From Lysinibacillus macroides (GTDB taxonomy: Bacteria; Bacillota; Bacilli; Bacillales_A; Planococcaceae): 64,000 bases of DNA. Below the pieces are notes generated by a model. That model saw only the letters and a program-made list of their open reading frames with translations, was not told the DNA's origin and made no database searches. Below are positions 17,351 through 25,343 of the stretch, piece by piece. The stretch lies in contig NZ_LGCI01000010.1 in assembly GCF_001281525.1 (NCBI RefSeq), positions 1,007,508 to 1,071,507 of the forward strand, given 5' to 3'. The number at the start of each line of letters is the position of its first letter. Positions within the stretch are counted from its first letter, which is position 1. The translations under genes and the position numbers were made by a program.

Positions 17351-18324
17351 ACTACAGTTAACCCCTTCCCCTTCAAAAATATCCCATTTCTTTCTAACCA
17401 CTCATTTGAAAAAATTGTGTTAAAGTACCGATCTCCTCTATCAGGAGAAATAACTAAAATTTTTTCACTTTTATTAAGCCGTCTTGAAAGTTCTAGAGCA
17501 GCATGAACAGCTGAGCCTGTTGATCCCCCCACAAGTAATCCCTCCTCCATAGCTAACCTTCTTGTCATGTAAAAGGCGTTTTCATCATCAACATGCTCAA
17601 CTTGATCATATAATTCAGGACGAACGTTTTGAGGTACGATAGCAGCCCCTATACCCGTTTGCAGTCTTTTACCTGGTTGCGTTCCAAATGTTACTGAACC
17701 AACCGCATCTACAGCTAAAACTTTCAAATCTTTAATTAATTTTTTAAGTCCGAGTGCGCAACCTGTAGCTAAACCAGCTGTTCCTACCGGGGCTACTAGC
17801 CAATTTAAATCTCCTTGAAAATCATTGAATATTTCTAAAGCTGTATTTTCCTCATGAGCTTTCGGATTATTATAATTATTATATTGATTAGGCCAAAAAC
17901 AATTATTAATTTCTTCAGAGAGTCTTTTTGCAGTTTCTATTCTTTTCTTTAAGTAATTGCCTTCAGAGTCTGGTTCATTAACCATATAAACTTCTCCACC
18001 ATAGGCTTTAATTAAACTTAAATTAACGTGGGAGATTTTAGGATCCACTACTGCAATCATTCGATAGCCTTTTTGCTTTGACATAATCGCCAAACCAATC
18101 GCTAAATTACCCGATGAAGACTCAATAATGGTACCCCCTTTTTCTAATTTACCTTCAACTTCAGCATTCTCAATTATTGCTTTAGCTACCCTGTCTTTCA
18201 TACTTCCTCCGGGATTATACCCTTCTAATTTTAAAAAGATTTGAGCAGAATCTAATCCGGTTATATTTTTTAATTTAACAATCGGCGTACTCCCAATTAG
18301 CTCCAGTACATCATAATAAATCAA
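17347..18324 (-). CDS. sbnA: SbnA-like N-(1-amino-1-carboxy-2-ethyl)-glutamate synthase
   Basis: A 325-residue fold-type II PLP enzyme of the cysteine synthase family. SbnA condenses O-phospho-L-serine with L-glutamate. It shows LIGSTPIVKLKNI, the PLP Lys43 in EGYNPGGSMKDRVAK, the substrate loop ESSSGNLAIGLAI, the phosphate-binding VAPVGTAGLATGCALG and a late VISPDRGDRYFNTIF. NPGGSMKDR with ESSSGN is the SbnA-type pattern. The start is TTG 18324 with AGGAGG 7 bases upstream. It lies 30 bases after an ATP-grasp gene and is coupled to sbnB. The pair supplies L-Dap to the cluster; this role is inferred from family and pairing. Confidence 0.88.
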   Translation of the reverse strand: MIYYDVLELIGSTPIVKLKNITGLDSAQIFLKLEGYNPGGSMKDRVAKAIIENAEVEGKLEKGGTIIESSSGNLAIGLAIMSKQKGYRMIAVVDPKISHVNLSLIKAYGGEVYMVNEPDSEGNYLKKRIETAKRLSEEINNCFWPNQYNNYNNPKAHEENTALEIFNDFQGDLNWLVAPVGTAGLATGCALGLKKLIKDLKVLAVDAVGSVTFGTQPGKRLQTGIGAAIVPQNVRPELYDQVEHVDDENAFYMTRRLAMEEGLLVGGSTGSAVHAALELSRRLNKSEKILVISPDRGDRYFNTIFSNEWLERNGIFLKGKGLTVV

Positions 18325-18354
18325 TTATTAACCTCCTAAAAATTATATTTTTAT

Positions 18355-19428
18355 CTAAACTAATTTAAATTGTATATTTTTCTCAATTTTTTTAATAATT
18401 TCTTCAACTTCATTTACACTATCTCCTTGAACCATATAAAAACCGATTCGATCCCATGAGCTAGTGATTTCTGATAACTTCTGACCTGGCTCTACTGATA
18501 TATCATATTTTATAATGTTTGGCAGTTTTTTTAAGAAATCCAACCCTTTGACGTATTTTAGCTCCCCTGACCCAGGGTTAAAAAACCTTATTGCTGCCCA
18601 AAATTTAGCATGATGAGTAATATCAGTATCATCTTTTCCAATAAGAATGCTTAAATATGCTTCAAAAAAATTAAAATGGTAAGCTTCGCTAATAAGGTCA
18701 GTTATATTGTCGCCTGGAGCTCTTCCTGCACATTCAATCAATTTAGGACCTTCCTTAGTAACAATCCACTCTGAATGCAATATACCGTCAGAAACTTCTA
18801 ATCCTTTGGCTAAATATTTCTTTAGTTCTATTAATCTCTCTCTAGTTTCTTCGTTTATTGTTGCGGGTACAGTATGACCGAGTTCAACAAAATAATCTGA
18901 GCTAGTTGTTATTTTATTGGTTACATTTTGAAAAACAACTTCCCCTTTACGAACGAACGTTTCTACACTAATCTCATAACCTTCTAAAAATTCTTCTATT
19001 TGATATTCCCAATTGAAGGAACGGTCTGTAACTAAAACTCCTTTCTCGCTAGCATTTATTGTTTTATTCCAAGTCTCTTTAATCTCGCTAGTTTTTTTTA
19101 CCTTTACTACACCTACACTAGCCTGTCTATTAGAAGGCTTTAAAACATAAGGAAATTGCATTTTAGCAGATTCTAATTCAGTTAAACTACTAATTTTTTG
19201 ATACAGAGGTTGAGGAATACCGATTTCTTCTCCCTTTTTCCTTAGTTCAAATTTATTCGTTAAACACTTTGCTGCTGTATCTCCTAATCTAGGTAAATTT
19301 AGTTTTTTAGCAATTTCATTGACACAGGATACAGCATATTCCCTTCCTGGCATTACTGCATCAATTTTTATTTTTTTAGATAAATTAACAGCTTCATTCA
19401 TACAATCCAAAGATTGTTGATATTCCCC
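18355..19428 (-). pseudogene. ATP-grasp ligase paralogue 2, C-terminal part (cut by IS)
   Basis: This holds most of an ATP-grasp enzyme: IKIDAVMPGREYAV, the ATP-binding FPYVLKPSNRQASVGVVKV, EEFLEGYEISVETFV, and HSEWIVTKEGPKLIECAGR with the metal-binding Glu residues. It is a close paralogue of the proteins at 6640-7872 and 21254-22489. The first ~52 codons are beyond the IS231-type element at 21085-21240. Removing the element and one 11-bp repeat restores a continuous frame reading FGEYQQSLDC. A short in-frame start inside the IS end (MMGMGEYQ) would give a protein lacking the first strand, so some residual expression cannot be excluded. Confidence 0.88.
19418..19428. repeat. 11-bp target-site duplication, left copy
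   Basis: TGATATTCCCC here is identical to 21074-21084, directly next to the insertion sequence. Confidence 0.92.
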
Positions 19429-21073
19429 CATCCCCATCAATCTAACAACGTAACTAGCTAGATTCGAATCGTTTCTTTCTGATAACTAACCAGTGCACGA
19501 AAAACAAGCATGCCAAATAAGCCTCGAAAAAAGCGTTTTTTTTCGCTAGGCAGCTTGTCTAGGCTTCACCGTCGTTTCATACACAACACCTAAAATATCA
19601 AAGACCGTCATCTTTTTAGCTCGATGACACTTCCGACCGTTCTTTGAGAGTAGCTGATACAAGCGATGCAAAATTTTTACCAGTTCTTCTGCACCGGCTG
19701 CCATCGCTCGGAAGAATAACGGAAAGTAATCTTTAATCATATAAATCGCCTTGTATTCACTCAGCTCCTGCTTTTTCTTTTCGAGCAGGAGCTGTCGCAT
19801 TTGAAACATCGTCGAAGAACACAGGAGAATGGCAATGAGCTGTCCGTATAAATGGCATTCTAAGCGTTCTCTTTTCATCGTTTTACAGGCATGAATTTCA
19901 AAAAAAGACTTCCACGTTTTAAATAAAATTTCAATCTGCCAGCGAAGCGAATACAGGGCATGCACGTCCTTCGTTGGGACTTCTTTAGGTGATGTGTTCG
20001 TGATGTAGACGTTCATGCCCATTAAGCGTTTACTTTTCTCCTTCATGACAATGCCCTTCTTCTTTTCACGAATGGCTTGGTTTTTCAAGCGTGTTTGCGT
20101 TTGGTCGTCGGTTAAACGATGCATAATGACACGTGCTGGTAGCTTTTGATTTTGCCCAATGTAAGCCTCCTGAATTTCAATTGTTTCACCAGGCGTAAGT
20201 TCAGCCATCATTTGTGCCATATCGAGTTGAATATATTCGGTATGCTTTTTCAACGTCCCATTTTTGAACGTTTCTGGCGCAGGGTTCTTGATATAAATCC
20301 GTGTATTGAGCTTCAGCCGTGAGATATAGTACGCCTTTTTCTCATGAATGACCTGTAAGTCGCCTAAATCGAAGTAGCCAAGATCGCGCAGGCATACATC
20401 GCCGGCCTCGACCGTTTGAAGACAGATGGTTCCGTACGTTTTATCATTGTTTTTTCCTGGTCCAACATGTACGTTCAGAAATTGACCACTGAGTAAGTCG
20501 TATTCCAATTGGATTTTTACACCCGCCGTGTTACTACTGCCACCCGATCCTTGATACTCACGAGCGAACGCATCTGGCAGTTGAAACACGGTCGCATCTA
20601 AAATACGGATTCGCTTAAACCGAGACATCAAGGTGTCGGGGAGTGATTGGTTGGCACAGAGCTTTTGTGCAAGCAGCGTGCGAAAGACCTCTCTAAGATA
20701 AGCGACAGCTGCCTGGTTAAAGCGTTGATTCAAACCTTCTGCACTCATCAATACGCCAGTTGAAGCTTCTAGCCGACTACACAATTGTGTAAGGGATGTA
20801 CTGCCAATTTCCTGACTCAACCAGACACAAAGGGCAATGAGTTCACTCGCTTGATACTTACTCGCGCGCTTTACAAAGCCAACGCGTTTCGCAATGTCTT
20901 TTAGCACGGTTGGAGATAAACACGCACGTAACTCTTGTGCAAAAAGATTCAGTTCATTGGATAGGATTCGATTCATCAAAAACGCCATCCTTTCTTGTAA
21001 ACTACTGCTGTTAAAGAAAGAATAACGTTTTTTTCATTTTTGGGGTATTGATGTGCTTAGCTTGATGGATATG
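19429..21073 (-). mobile_element. IS4-family, IS231-type insertion sequence (1645 bp)
   Basis: The element is bounded by imperfect inverted repeats of about 18 bases (CATCCCCATCAATCTAA at 19429; CATATCCATCAAGCTAA read inward from 21073) and flanked by an 11-bp duplication, in the range usual for IS231 elements. It carries one intact transposase gene on the minus strand, the same direction as the interrupted ATP-grasp gene. Confidence 0.93.
19546..20988 (-). CDS. IS231-type IS4-family transposase
   Basis: A 480-residue DDE transposase. The catalytic core has RIRILDATVFQLPD (first Asp), GDVCLRDLGYFDLG (second Asp) and the IS4 YREK signature in YSLRWQIEILFKTWK (Y-2-R-3-E-6-K) with the catalytic Glu. 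The N-terminal part (1-110) is helical and DNA-binding-like. The C-terminal tail ends DILGVVYETTVKPRQAA. Two ATGs (codons 1 and 5) compete as starts behind AAGGATGG. The length is normal and no lesion is seen, so the copy could be active. Confidence 0.93.
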   Translation of the reverse strand: MAFLMNRILSNELNLFAQELRACLSPTVLKDIAKRVGFVKRASKYQASELIALCVWLSQEIGSTSLTQLCSRLEASTGVLMSAEGLNQRFNQAAVAYLREVFRTLLAQKLCANQSLPDTLMSRFKRIRILDATVFQLPDAFAREYQGSGGSSNTAGVKIQLEYDLLSGQFLNVHVGPGKNNDKTYGTICLQTVEAGDVCLRDLGYFDLGDLQVIHEKKAYYISRLKLNTRIYIKNPAPETFKNGTLKKHTEYIQLDMAQMMAELTPGETIEIQEAYIGQNQKLPARVIMHRLTDDQTQTRLKNQAIREKKKGIVMKEKSKRLMGMNVYITNTSPKEVPTKDVHALYSLRWQIEILFKTWKSFFEIHACKTMKRERLECHLYGQLIAILLCSSTMFQMRQLLLEKKKQELSEYKAIYMIKDYFPLFFRAMAAGAEELVKILHRLYQLLSKNGRKCHRAKKMTVFDILGVVYETTVKPRQAA

Positions 21074-21084
21074 TGATATTCCCC
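21074..21084. repeat. 11-bp target-site duplication, right copy
   Basis: TGATATTCCCC identical to 19418-19428. On the minus strand it encodes GEY in the ATP-grasp gene. Confidence 0.92.
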
Positions 21085-21240
21085 GAATAAAGTTTTTTTC
21101 AAAATAGGAGAACAAAAATCTATATAATTTTTTTCGAACAATTCCCTTTCTTCGATTACATATAAATTAAGATTATACTTTGTTTTTTCAAGTGCTTTTA
21201 TAATTCTCGGATTAAATCCCACCAGTAAAGCATTTAACAT
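21085..21240 (-). pseudogene. ATP-grasp ligase paralogue 2, N-terminal part
   Basis: The first 52 codons of the interrupted ligase, from MLNALLVGFNPRIIKALEKT to SPILKKTLF, matching the N-terminal Rossmann-like strand of its two paralogues. The start is ATG 21240, about 6 bases after GGAGTGGAG, 13 bases after the upstream ATP-grasp stop. The frame then runs a few codons into the IS and stops at 21034. Its continuation is at 18355-19428. Confidence 0.88.
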
Positions 21241-21253
21241 AATAACTCCACTC

Positions 21254-22489
21254 CTAAACAATCATAAATTCAACATTCTTATTTATATCTTGTACTATTT
21301 GTTTTAACTCCTCATGTGTTTTTGCTTTAACAAGAAAATATCCCAGTCTATTCCAGGAATTGGTGATTTCCTTTATTTCATCACCTTCTTTTACATTAAA
21401 ATTATAACTAACAACGCTAGGATGATTAGCTAAATAGCTTTTCCCTCTTATTTCGATCAATCTTCCTTTTTTTAACTCAAAATAATTAATGGAACTAATG
21501 TATGTGTTTTTTCCGGGATTTTCTATTTCCTTATTTAATAAAGATTTTAAATATGCTTCATAAATATTAAATTTATAAGACTCATAAATTAATTCAGGAA
21601 TCATGTCTCCAGGTGCCCTTCCTGCACATTCTATTAAGTAAGCACCTGACTCGTTAATTTTCCATTCTGAATGCAATAATCCAAAACCAACATCCAAATT
21701 TTTAATTAATTCGTTCTTCGATTTAATCAATTGCGAATACTGGCTAAAGGGAATATCTGCTGGTACAATATGACCTGTTTCAGCGAAGTATTTACTATTG
21801 CTGTTATGAATTGTCTTTTTTAAAGTTACATTGTGAAAAACAGAATTGTTATCTTTCACAATTGATTCGACAGAAACCTCAATTCCATCAATAAATTCCT
21901 CTGCAATATACTCCCATTGTAGTTCTCTCGAATGAACAACAACTTTATTATCTTCAATTGAATTTTTTGATTCTACCCACGCGCTGTGTAAATCTTCCTC
22001 TTTGTTAATAAATATCACGCCCATTGATGCTTGCCTATTAGCAGGTTTTAAAACAATAGGAGTACCCGTAAAAAATGTGCATAAATCGTTTAAAGTATTA
22101 ATTTGTGAAAATTTTGGCTGAAGAATATTTAAATTAGAACAAAGGCGTCGTAAGTTAAGTTTATTAGTGAATCCATCAATCGCTTTAGTCCCACTAGTTT
22201 TCAAACCAATACTTTTTGCAAACAAATGTGCAGCGTGAACACTATACTCAGACCCGGGAACAACAGCATCAAATTTTACTGTCTTGTACCAATCATTTAA
22301 TACATCAATAAATTGGATATTTTGTTGATAATTACCTGTTCTTAATTCAGTTATCATACTATTACTGTACTTTTCAGGATTAGCTTCTACTATTTCATCT
22401 TCCTCCAAAACATAAACATTAATTTTCTCAGGATACCCCTTCAGAAAATTCAGAAATGAACGATTGACTGAAATCATTAATAAGTTCAA
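21254..22489 (-). CDS. ATP-grasp carboxylate-amine ligase, paralogue 1
   Basis: A 411-residue ATP-grasp enzyme and the first gene of the island operon. It has FDAVVPGSEYSVHAA, the ATP-binding Lys148 in PIVLKPANRQASMGVIFI, EEFIDGIEVSVESIV, and LLHSEWKINESGAYLIECAG followed by RAPGD (metal-binding Glu275 and Glu287). The last 50 residues (FNVKEGDEIKEITNSWNRLG) match the C-terminal domain of the other two copies. The start is TTG 22489 with GGAGG 9 bases upstream; no ATG fits. It probably forms an amide from an amino acid or from the carrier-built acid. Specificity is unknown. Confidence 0.9.
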   Translation of the reverse strand: MNLLMISVNRSFLNFLKGYPEKINVYVLEEDEIVEANPEKYSNSMITELRTGNYQQNIQFIDVLNDWYKTVKFDAVVPGSEYSVHAAHLFAKSIGLKTSGTKAIDGFTNKLNLRRLCSNLNILQPKFSQINTLNDLCTFFTGTPIVLKPANRQASMGVIFINKEEDLHSAWVESKNSIEDNKVVVHSRELQWEYIAEEFIDGIEVSVESIVKDNNSVFHNVTLKKTIHNSNSKYFAETGHIVPADIPFSQYSQLIKSKNELIKNLDVGFGLLHSEWKINESGAYLIECAGRAPGDMIPELIYESYKFNIYEAYLKSLLNKEIENPGKNTYISSINYFELKKGRLIEIRGKSYLANHPSVVSYNFNVKEGDEIKEITNSWNRLGYFLVKAKTHEELKQIVQDINKNVEFMIV

Positions 22490-22727
22490 GATTAAAATCC
22501 TCCAAATTAACTCTTTAACAATTTACTAAAACTGCCATATTTAAACTTTAATATAAAAAGTTCAAAAAACATAAGGGTAAATAAACCTGTTTTTTGTGAT
22601 CAATTTATACATTCATTAAAAAATATGGTTAATTTTTCTTATTTATAAAAAAACACTAGTATTTTACATTTAGTTTATATTATTCTTTAATTTGATAATA
22701 TAACTAAATTTAGGAGTTGAGTGAATT
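22490..22727. promoter_or_regulatory. Divergent promoter region of the island
   Basis: 238 very AT-rich bases separate the leftward operon from the rightward amidohydrolase gene. For the plus strand, TTTACA and TTTAAT 17 bases apart (about 22662-22690) are a plausible promoter. No clear Fur box, riboswitch or attenuator was found, and no regulator gene is next to it. Confidence 0.5.
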
Positions 22728-23828
22728 ATGAAATTGCCACAAATAATTGATACAGATATCCATCCTATGCCAAAAAGTGAAGATGAAATAAAATCTTATA
22801 TTCCAATGCCTTACAGAAGGAGATACACATTTGACAGTTATAAATATTATAGTCAACCGGTTCAAGAATCTCGGTTAGATGTAAAAATATCTGGTAATGA
22901 TTGGATTGCCTCTAATCCTGATATTGTAATGGAAGAACATATGGACAGATATAATGTAGAATATGGAATTCTTTTACCCCGTGCATTTGTAAGCTCTAAT
23001 CCGTTTATAGACATGGCAAATAATATTTGTATCGGTTTTAATGACTGGCTTATGGACAAATGGTTAGAAAAAAACAACAAACAAGGTAGATTTAAAGGAT
23101 CTATCCTAGTGAATCCGCAAGACCCGATCGCAGCTGCTAAGGAAATCGAAAGATGCGCCAATCATCCACACATGGTACAGGTGATGGTAGACTCTGGTTC
23201 AAGAGCTCCTTTTGGTCATAGGCAGTTTTATCCGATATATGAAATGTGCGAAAAATATGATTTACCTTTTGCACTTCATCCAGGTACCGATGGCGTTGGG
23301 ATAAACGATTCTAACACCTTAGGATATCCTGCATCTTTTATTGAGTATCATACGCTACTTTGCACTGGCTATATGTCGCATTTAGTTAGTTTTATTACAG
23401 AAGGCGTTTTTGAAAGATTTCCGAGATTAAAAGTTGTGCTAGTTGAAGGCGGAGTTTCCTGGATCCCTCCTGTGTTGTGGCGTTTGGATGCTGAATACAA
23501 AGCTCTACGTGAAGAAGTACCATGGATGAAAAAGAGACCTTTTGAATACTTCACTGAAAATGTAAGAGTTACAACACAGCCGTTAGAAGTACCCGACAAC
23601 AAACAGCATATGTGGACTATGCTTGAAGCTCTTGATGCTCAAAATACTTTAATGTTTTCTAGTGATTATTCCCATTGGGATTTTGACGCTCCTGATTATA
23701 TAATGCGCTCAATTCCAAAACATTTAATTGATCCTGTTTTCTCCGAAACTGCAAGAAGATTATATAAACTTCCTAACAAAGACTTAAACTTAGAAGGAGA
23801 AAAAAGTGAAACCCTACAAAGTTTGTAA
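22728..23828 (+). CDS. Amidohydrolase-2 (ACMSD-type) metal-dependent hydrolase or decarboxylase
   Basis: A 366-residue TIM-barrel protein of the amidohydrolase-2 group (relatives: ACMSD and aromatic decarboxylases). It shows the N-terminal metal motif IIDTDIHPMPK, the barrel His in LPFALHPGTDGVG, RLKVVLVEGGVSWIPPVLWR, and the late FSSDYSHWDFD with the catalytic-type Asp. The ATG is preceded by TTAGGAG. It overlaps the Rieske gene by 23 bases, a frequent pairing in degradative clusters. Its direction is opposite to the ligase operon. It could modify a building block or the final product; the substrate is unknown. Confidence 0.85.
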   Translation: MKLPQIIDTDIHPMPKSEDEIKSYIPMPYRRRYTFDSYKYYSQPVQESRLDVKISGNDWIASNPDIVMEEHMDRYNVEYGILLPRAFVSSNPFIDMANNICIGFNDWLMDKWLEKNNKQGRFKGSILVNPQDPIAAAKEIERCANHPHMVQVMVDSGSRAPFGHRQFYPIYEMCEKYDLPFALHPGTDGVGINDSNTLGYPASFIEYHTLLCTGYMSHLVSFITEGVFERFPRLKVVLVEGGVSWIPPVLWRLDAEYKALREEVPWMKKRPFEYFTENVRVTTQPLEVPDNKQHMWTMLEALDAQNTLMFSSDYSHWDFDAPDYIMRSIPKHLIDPVFSETARRLYKLPNKDLNLEGEKSETLQSL

Positions 23829-24195
23829 AGTAGAAGATTTAAAATCTGGCGAAAGAAAGTTATTGACCATCGAAGGAAGAAACATAGGATTATTTAACGT
23901 AAAAGGAAAATATACAGCAATTAAAAATTCATGTCCTCATCAAGGAGCCCCTTTATGCGAAGGCAGAGTAGAGGGCATGACAGTGGTTAAAAAAAACAGA
24001 GAACTCGAATATATAAGAGATGGTGAAATTCTGAGATGTCCATGGCACGGTTGGGAATTTGATTTATTAAACGGTAACTCCATTTTTAACCCATTAAAAT
24101 GCCGAACAAAAGCTTATAAGGTTACCATCGAGAAAGATCCAGTTGAAACTTATCCTGTTACAATTGAAAATGAATATATCTTTGTTCATATATAG
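23806..24195 (+). CDS. Rieske [2Fe-2S] protein
   Basis: A 129-residue Rieske ferredoxin-like protein. The cluster ligands are CPHQGAPLCEG (Cys-X-His) and CPWHGWEFDLLNG (Cys-X2-His), with an insert of about 30 residues between them. There is no catalytic oxygenase domain, so it is an electron carrier or a small subunit. The start is GTG 23806 behind AAGGAG, within the end of the amidohydrolase gene. No reductase or oxygenase is found in the island, so its redox partner is encoded elsewhere or it works with the amidohydrolase. Confidence 0.9.
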   Translation: MKPYKVCKVEDLKSGERKLLTIEGRNIGLFNVKGKYTAIKNSCPHQGAPLCEGRVEGMTVVKKNRELEYIRDGEILRCPWHGWEFDLLNGNSIFNPLKCRTKAYKVTIEKDPVETYPVTIENEYIFVHI

Positions 24196-24219
24196 GAAAG
24201 GTAAAGTGTAAAAAATTAA

Positions 24220-24399
24220 AAACAACTTTATGTAAAATTTAAAAATATACACCAATTGTACATACATGAGAAACATACAGCAAGCCGCTTGTTTAAAGTT
24301 AAATCAAAATTAGTTTCTGATAACTATATTTTGAATCCAGTCTTAGTTAAAGAACTTCCGGATTCAAAATATCTAGTTTTAGATGAGCACACAGAGTAG
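24220..24399 (+). pseudogene. Remnant of a SbnI/ParB-like free serine kinase
   Basis: A 59-codon plus-strand frame after the Rieske gene reads FKNIHQLYIHEKHTASRLFK and continues DNYILNPVLVKELPDSKYLVLDEH. This matches the start of SbnI/SerK-type ParB-like kinases: HE..D..R, then L.NP..V..L.D..Y.VLDG..R. These enzymes make O-phospho-L-serine, the SbnA substrate. The frame has no proper start and stops where GxxR should follow (DEHTE), so it is broken at both ends. It contains a 13-bp inverted repeat (24326-24338 / 24360-24372). The match is by eye and short. Confidence 0.55.
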
Positions 24400-24466
24400 A
24401 AACATTAAAATTTTAGGTTATAAAAATATTTTCATATAGATTTTTAATGATTTGGATATTCCAGGA

Positions 24467-24945
24467 TAACATCCAACTGAACCGAAAGAAATCACTTCAT
24501 GAAGCCGTCCGATAGGCACCAATGTGACCGCTGATTTTACTTGCAAGCTCGGAACATCACAAAAAAAGACAGAAAATAGCATCGCGTTGTGCAGTTCTTG
24601 GATTATGAAGGTAGAAGATTTAGCGTCATCATAAGCCTGATGGGCATGACAGCAGAGGAAATTGCCGATATGCACAAATCACATTGAATAATCGAGTCCT
24701 TCTTTCGTTGGATAAAGCAGAATCTGAATGTACCAGTTCTATTCAGCACGACCAAAAACGTGGTGTTCAATCTGCTGTTCGCAGCATTGATCGTATACTT
24801 TCTACTCAAATATCTTCATGCGCAAGGACACAAAGGAACATACTGTAAACCCTTGTCATTCGCAGGCTTTCTCTGCCTACTTCTTTATGATGAAGTGCCG
24901 ATTGAATGGGGTTTAGAAATCAAGGAGTTAGTGGAATGGCTGTAG
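24467..24945 (+). pseudogene. Decayed IS4-family transposase
   Basis: Pieces in several plus frames read NRKKSLHEAVR, ADFTCKLGTSQKKTEN, HRVVQFLDYEGRRF and GMTAEEIADMHKSH, then after an in-frame TGA (24685-24687, probably a former Trp) SFFRWIKQNLNVPVLFSTTK and PLSFAGFLCLLLYDEVPIEW. This is the C-terminal catalytic region of an IS4-type transposase with the Glu-containing helix. At least one frameshift and several stops are present. It differs from the intact element at 19429-21073. It marks the right edge of the island and may have taken part in its arrival or in the deletion of the MFS middle. Confidence 0.75.
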
Positions 24946-24994
24946 AGTCTAACAATGGGTAGGCTTTATAATTTTGGTTAATCAACACGCGTGA

Positions 24995-25285
24995 CTATTT
25001 GGATTTGCCAATAATTATGTACTCTATATTATAGCAATGATTATTTTTACAATCGGCGAAATCTTCGCCTTTCCAACAATGAATGTGATGATTGATGAAA
25101 TTGCACCTGATACACAAAAAGCCACTTATCTAGGAGCTGCACAGTTTAGAAATTTAGGAGGCTTTCTTGGTCCTATTATTGGTGGATGGCTATTAACCCA
25201 TTATACGGATGCGCTGTTTCCGATTATCGCTATCCTTGTACTGTGCAGTTGCTTATTTTATAGAGCAAAAAAGGTTGTCCATTAA
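24995..25285 (+). pseudogene. MFS transporter, 3' fragment
   Basis: The in-frame remnant starts after a stop at 24992 and reads LFGFANNYVLYIIAMIIFTI, then EIFAFPTMNVMIDEIAPDTQ and GFLGPIIGGWLLTHYTDALF, i.e. the last three or so helices of an MFS drug-efflux-type protein. The N-terminal part of the same type of protein is at 5618-5806 on the same strand. Together they lack roughly the middle half of a ~400-residue protein. Probably not translated. Confidence 0.78.
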
Positions 25286-25287
25286 AA

Positions 25288-25340
25288 AAAGCTCCACTTC
25301 TATTGGATTAGTCATATAACGATCCGTAGAATGGAGCTTT
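25288..25340 (-). terminator. Terminator between the MFS remnant and the diguanylate cyclase
   Basis: The arms aaagctcca (25288-25296) and tggagcttt (25332-25340) pair; on the minus strand a run of seven T follows. It can serve both converging genes but best fits the leftward one. Confidence 0.75.
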
Positions 25341-25343
25341 CTA

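Noticed and set aside
22490-22727. Fur box that would mark the island as a siderophore cluster
   Set aside because: No TGATAATNATTATCA-like palindrome was found, so iron control is not supported.
24326-24372. 13-bp perfect inverted repeat that looks like a terminator
   Set aside because: The loop is 21 bases, no T run follows on either strand, and it lies within the SbnI-like coding remnant.
24418-24675. Minus-strand open frame of 85 codons
   Set aside because: It is antisense to the IS4 transposase remnant, has no ribosome site and no protein-like pattern.
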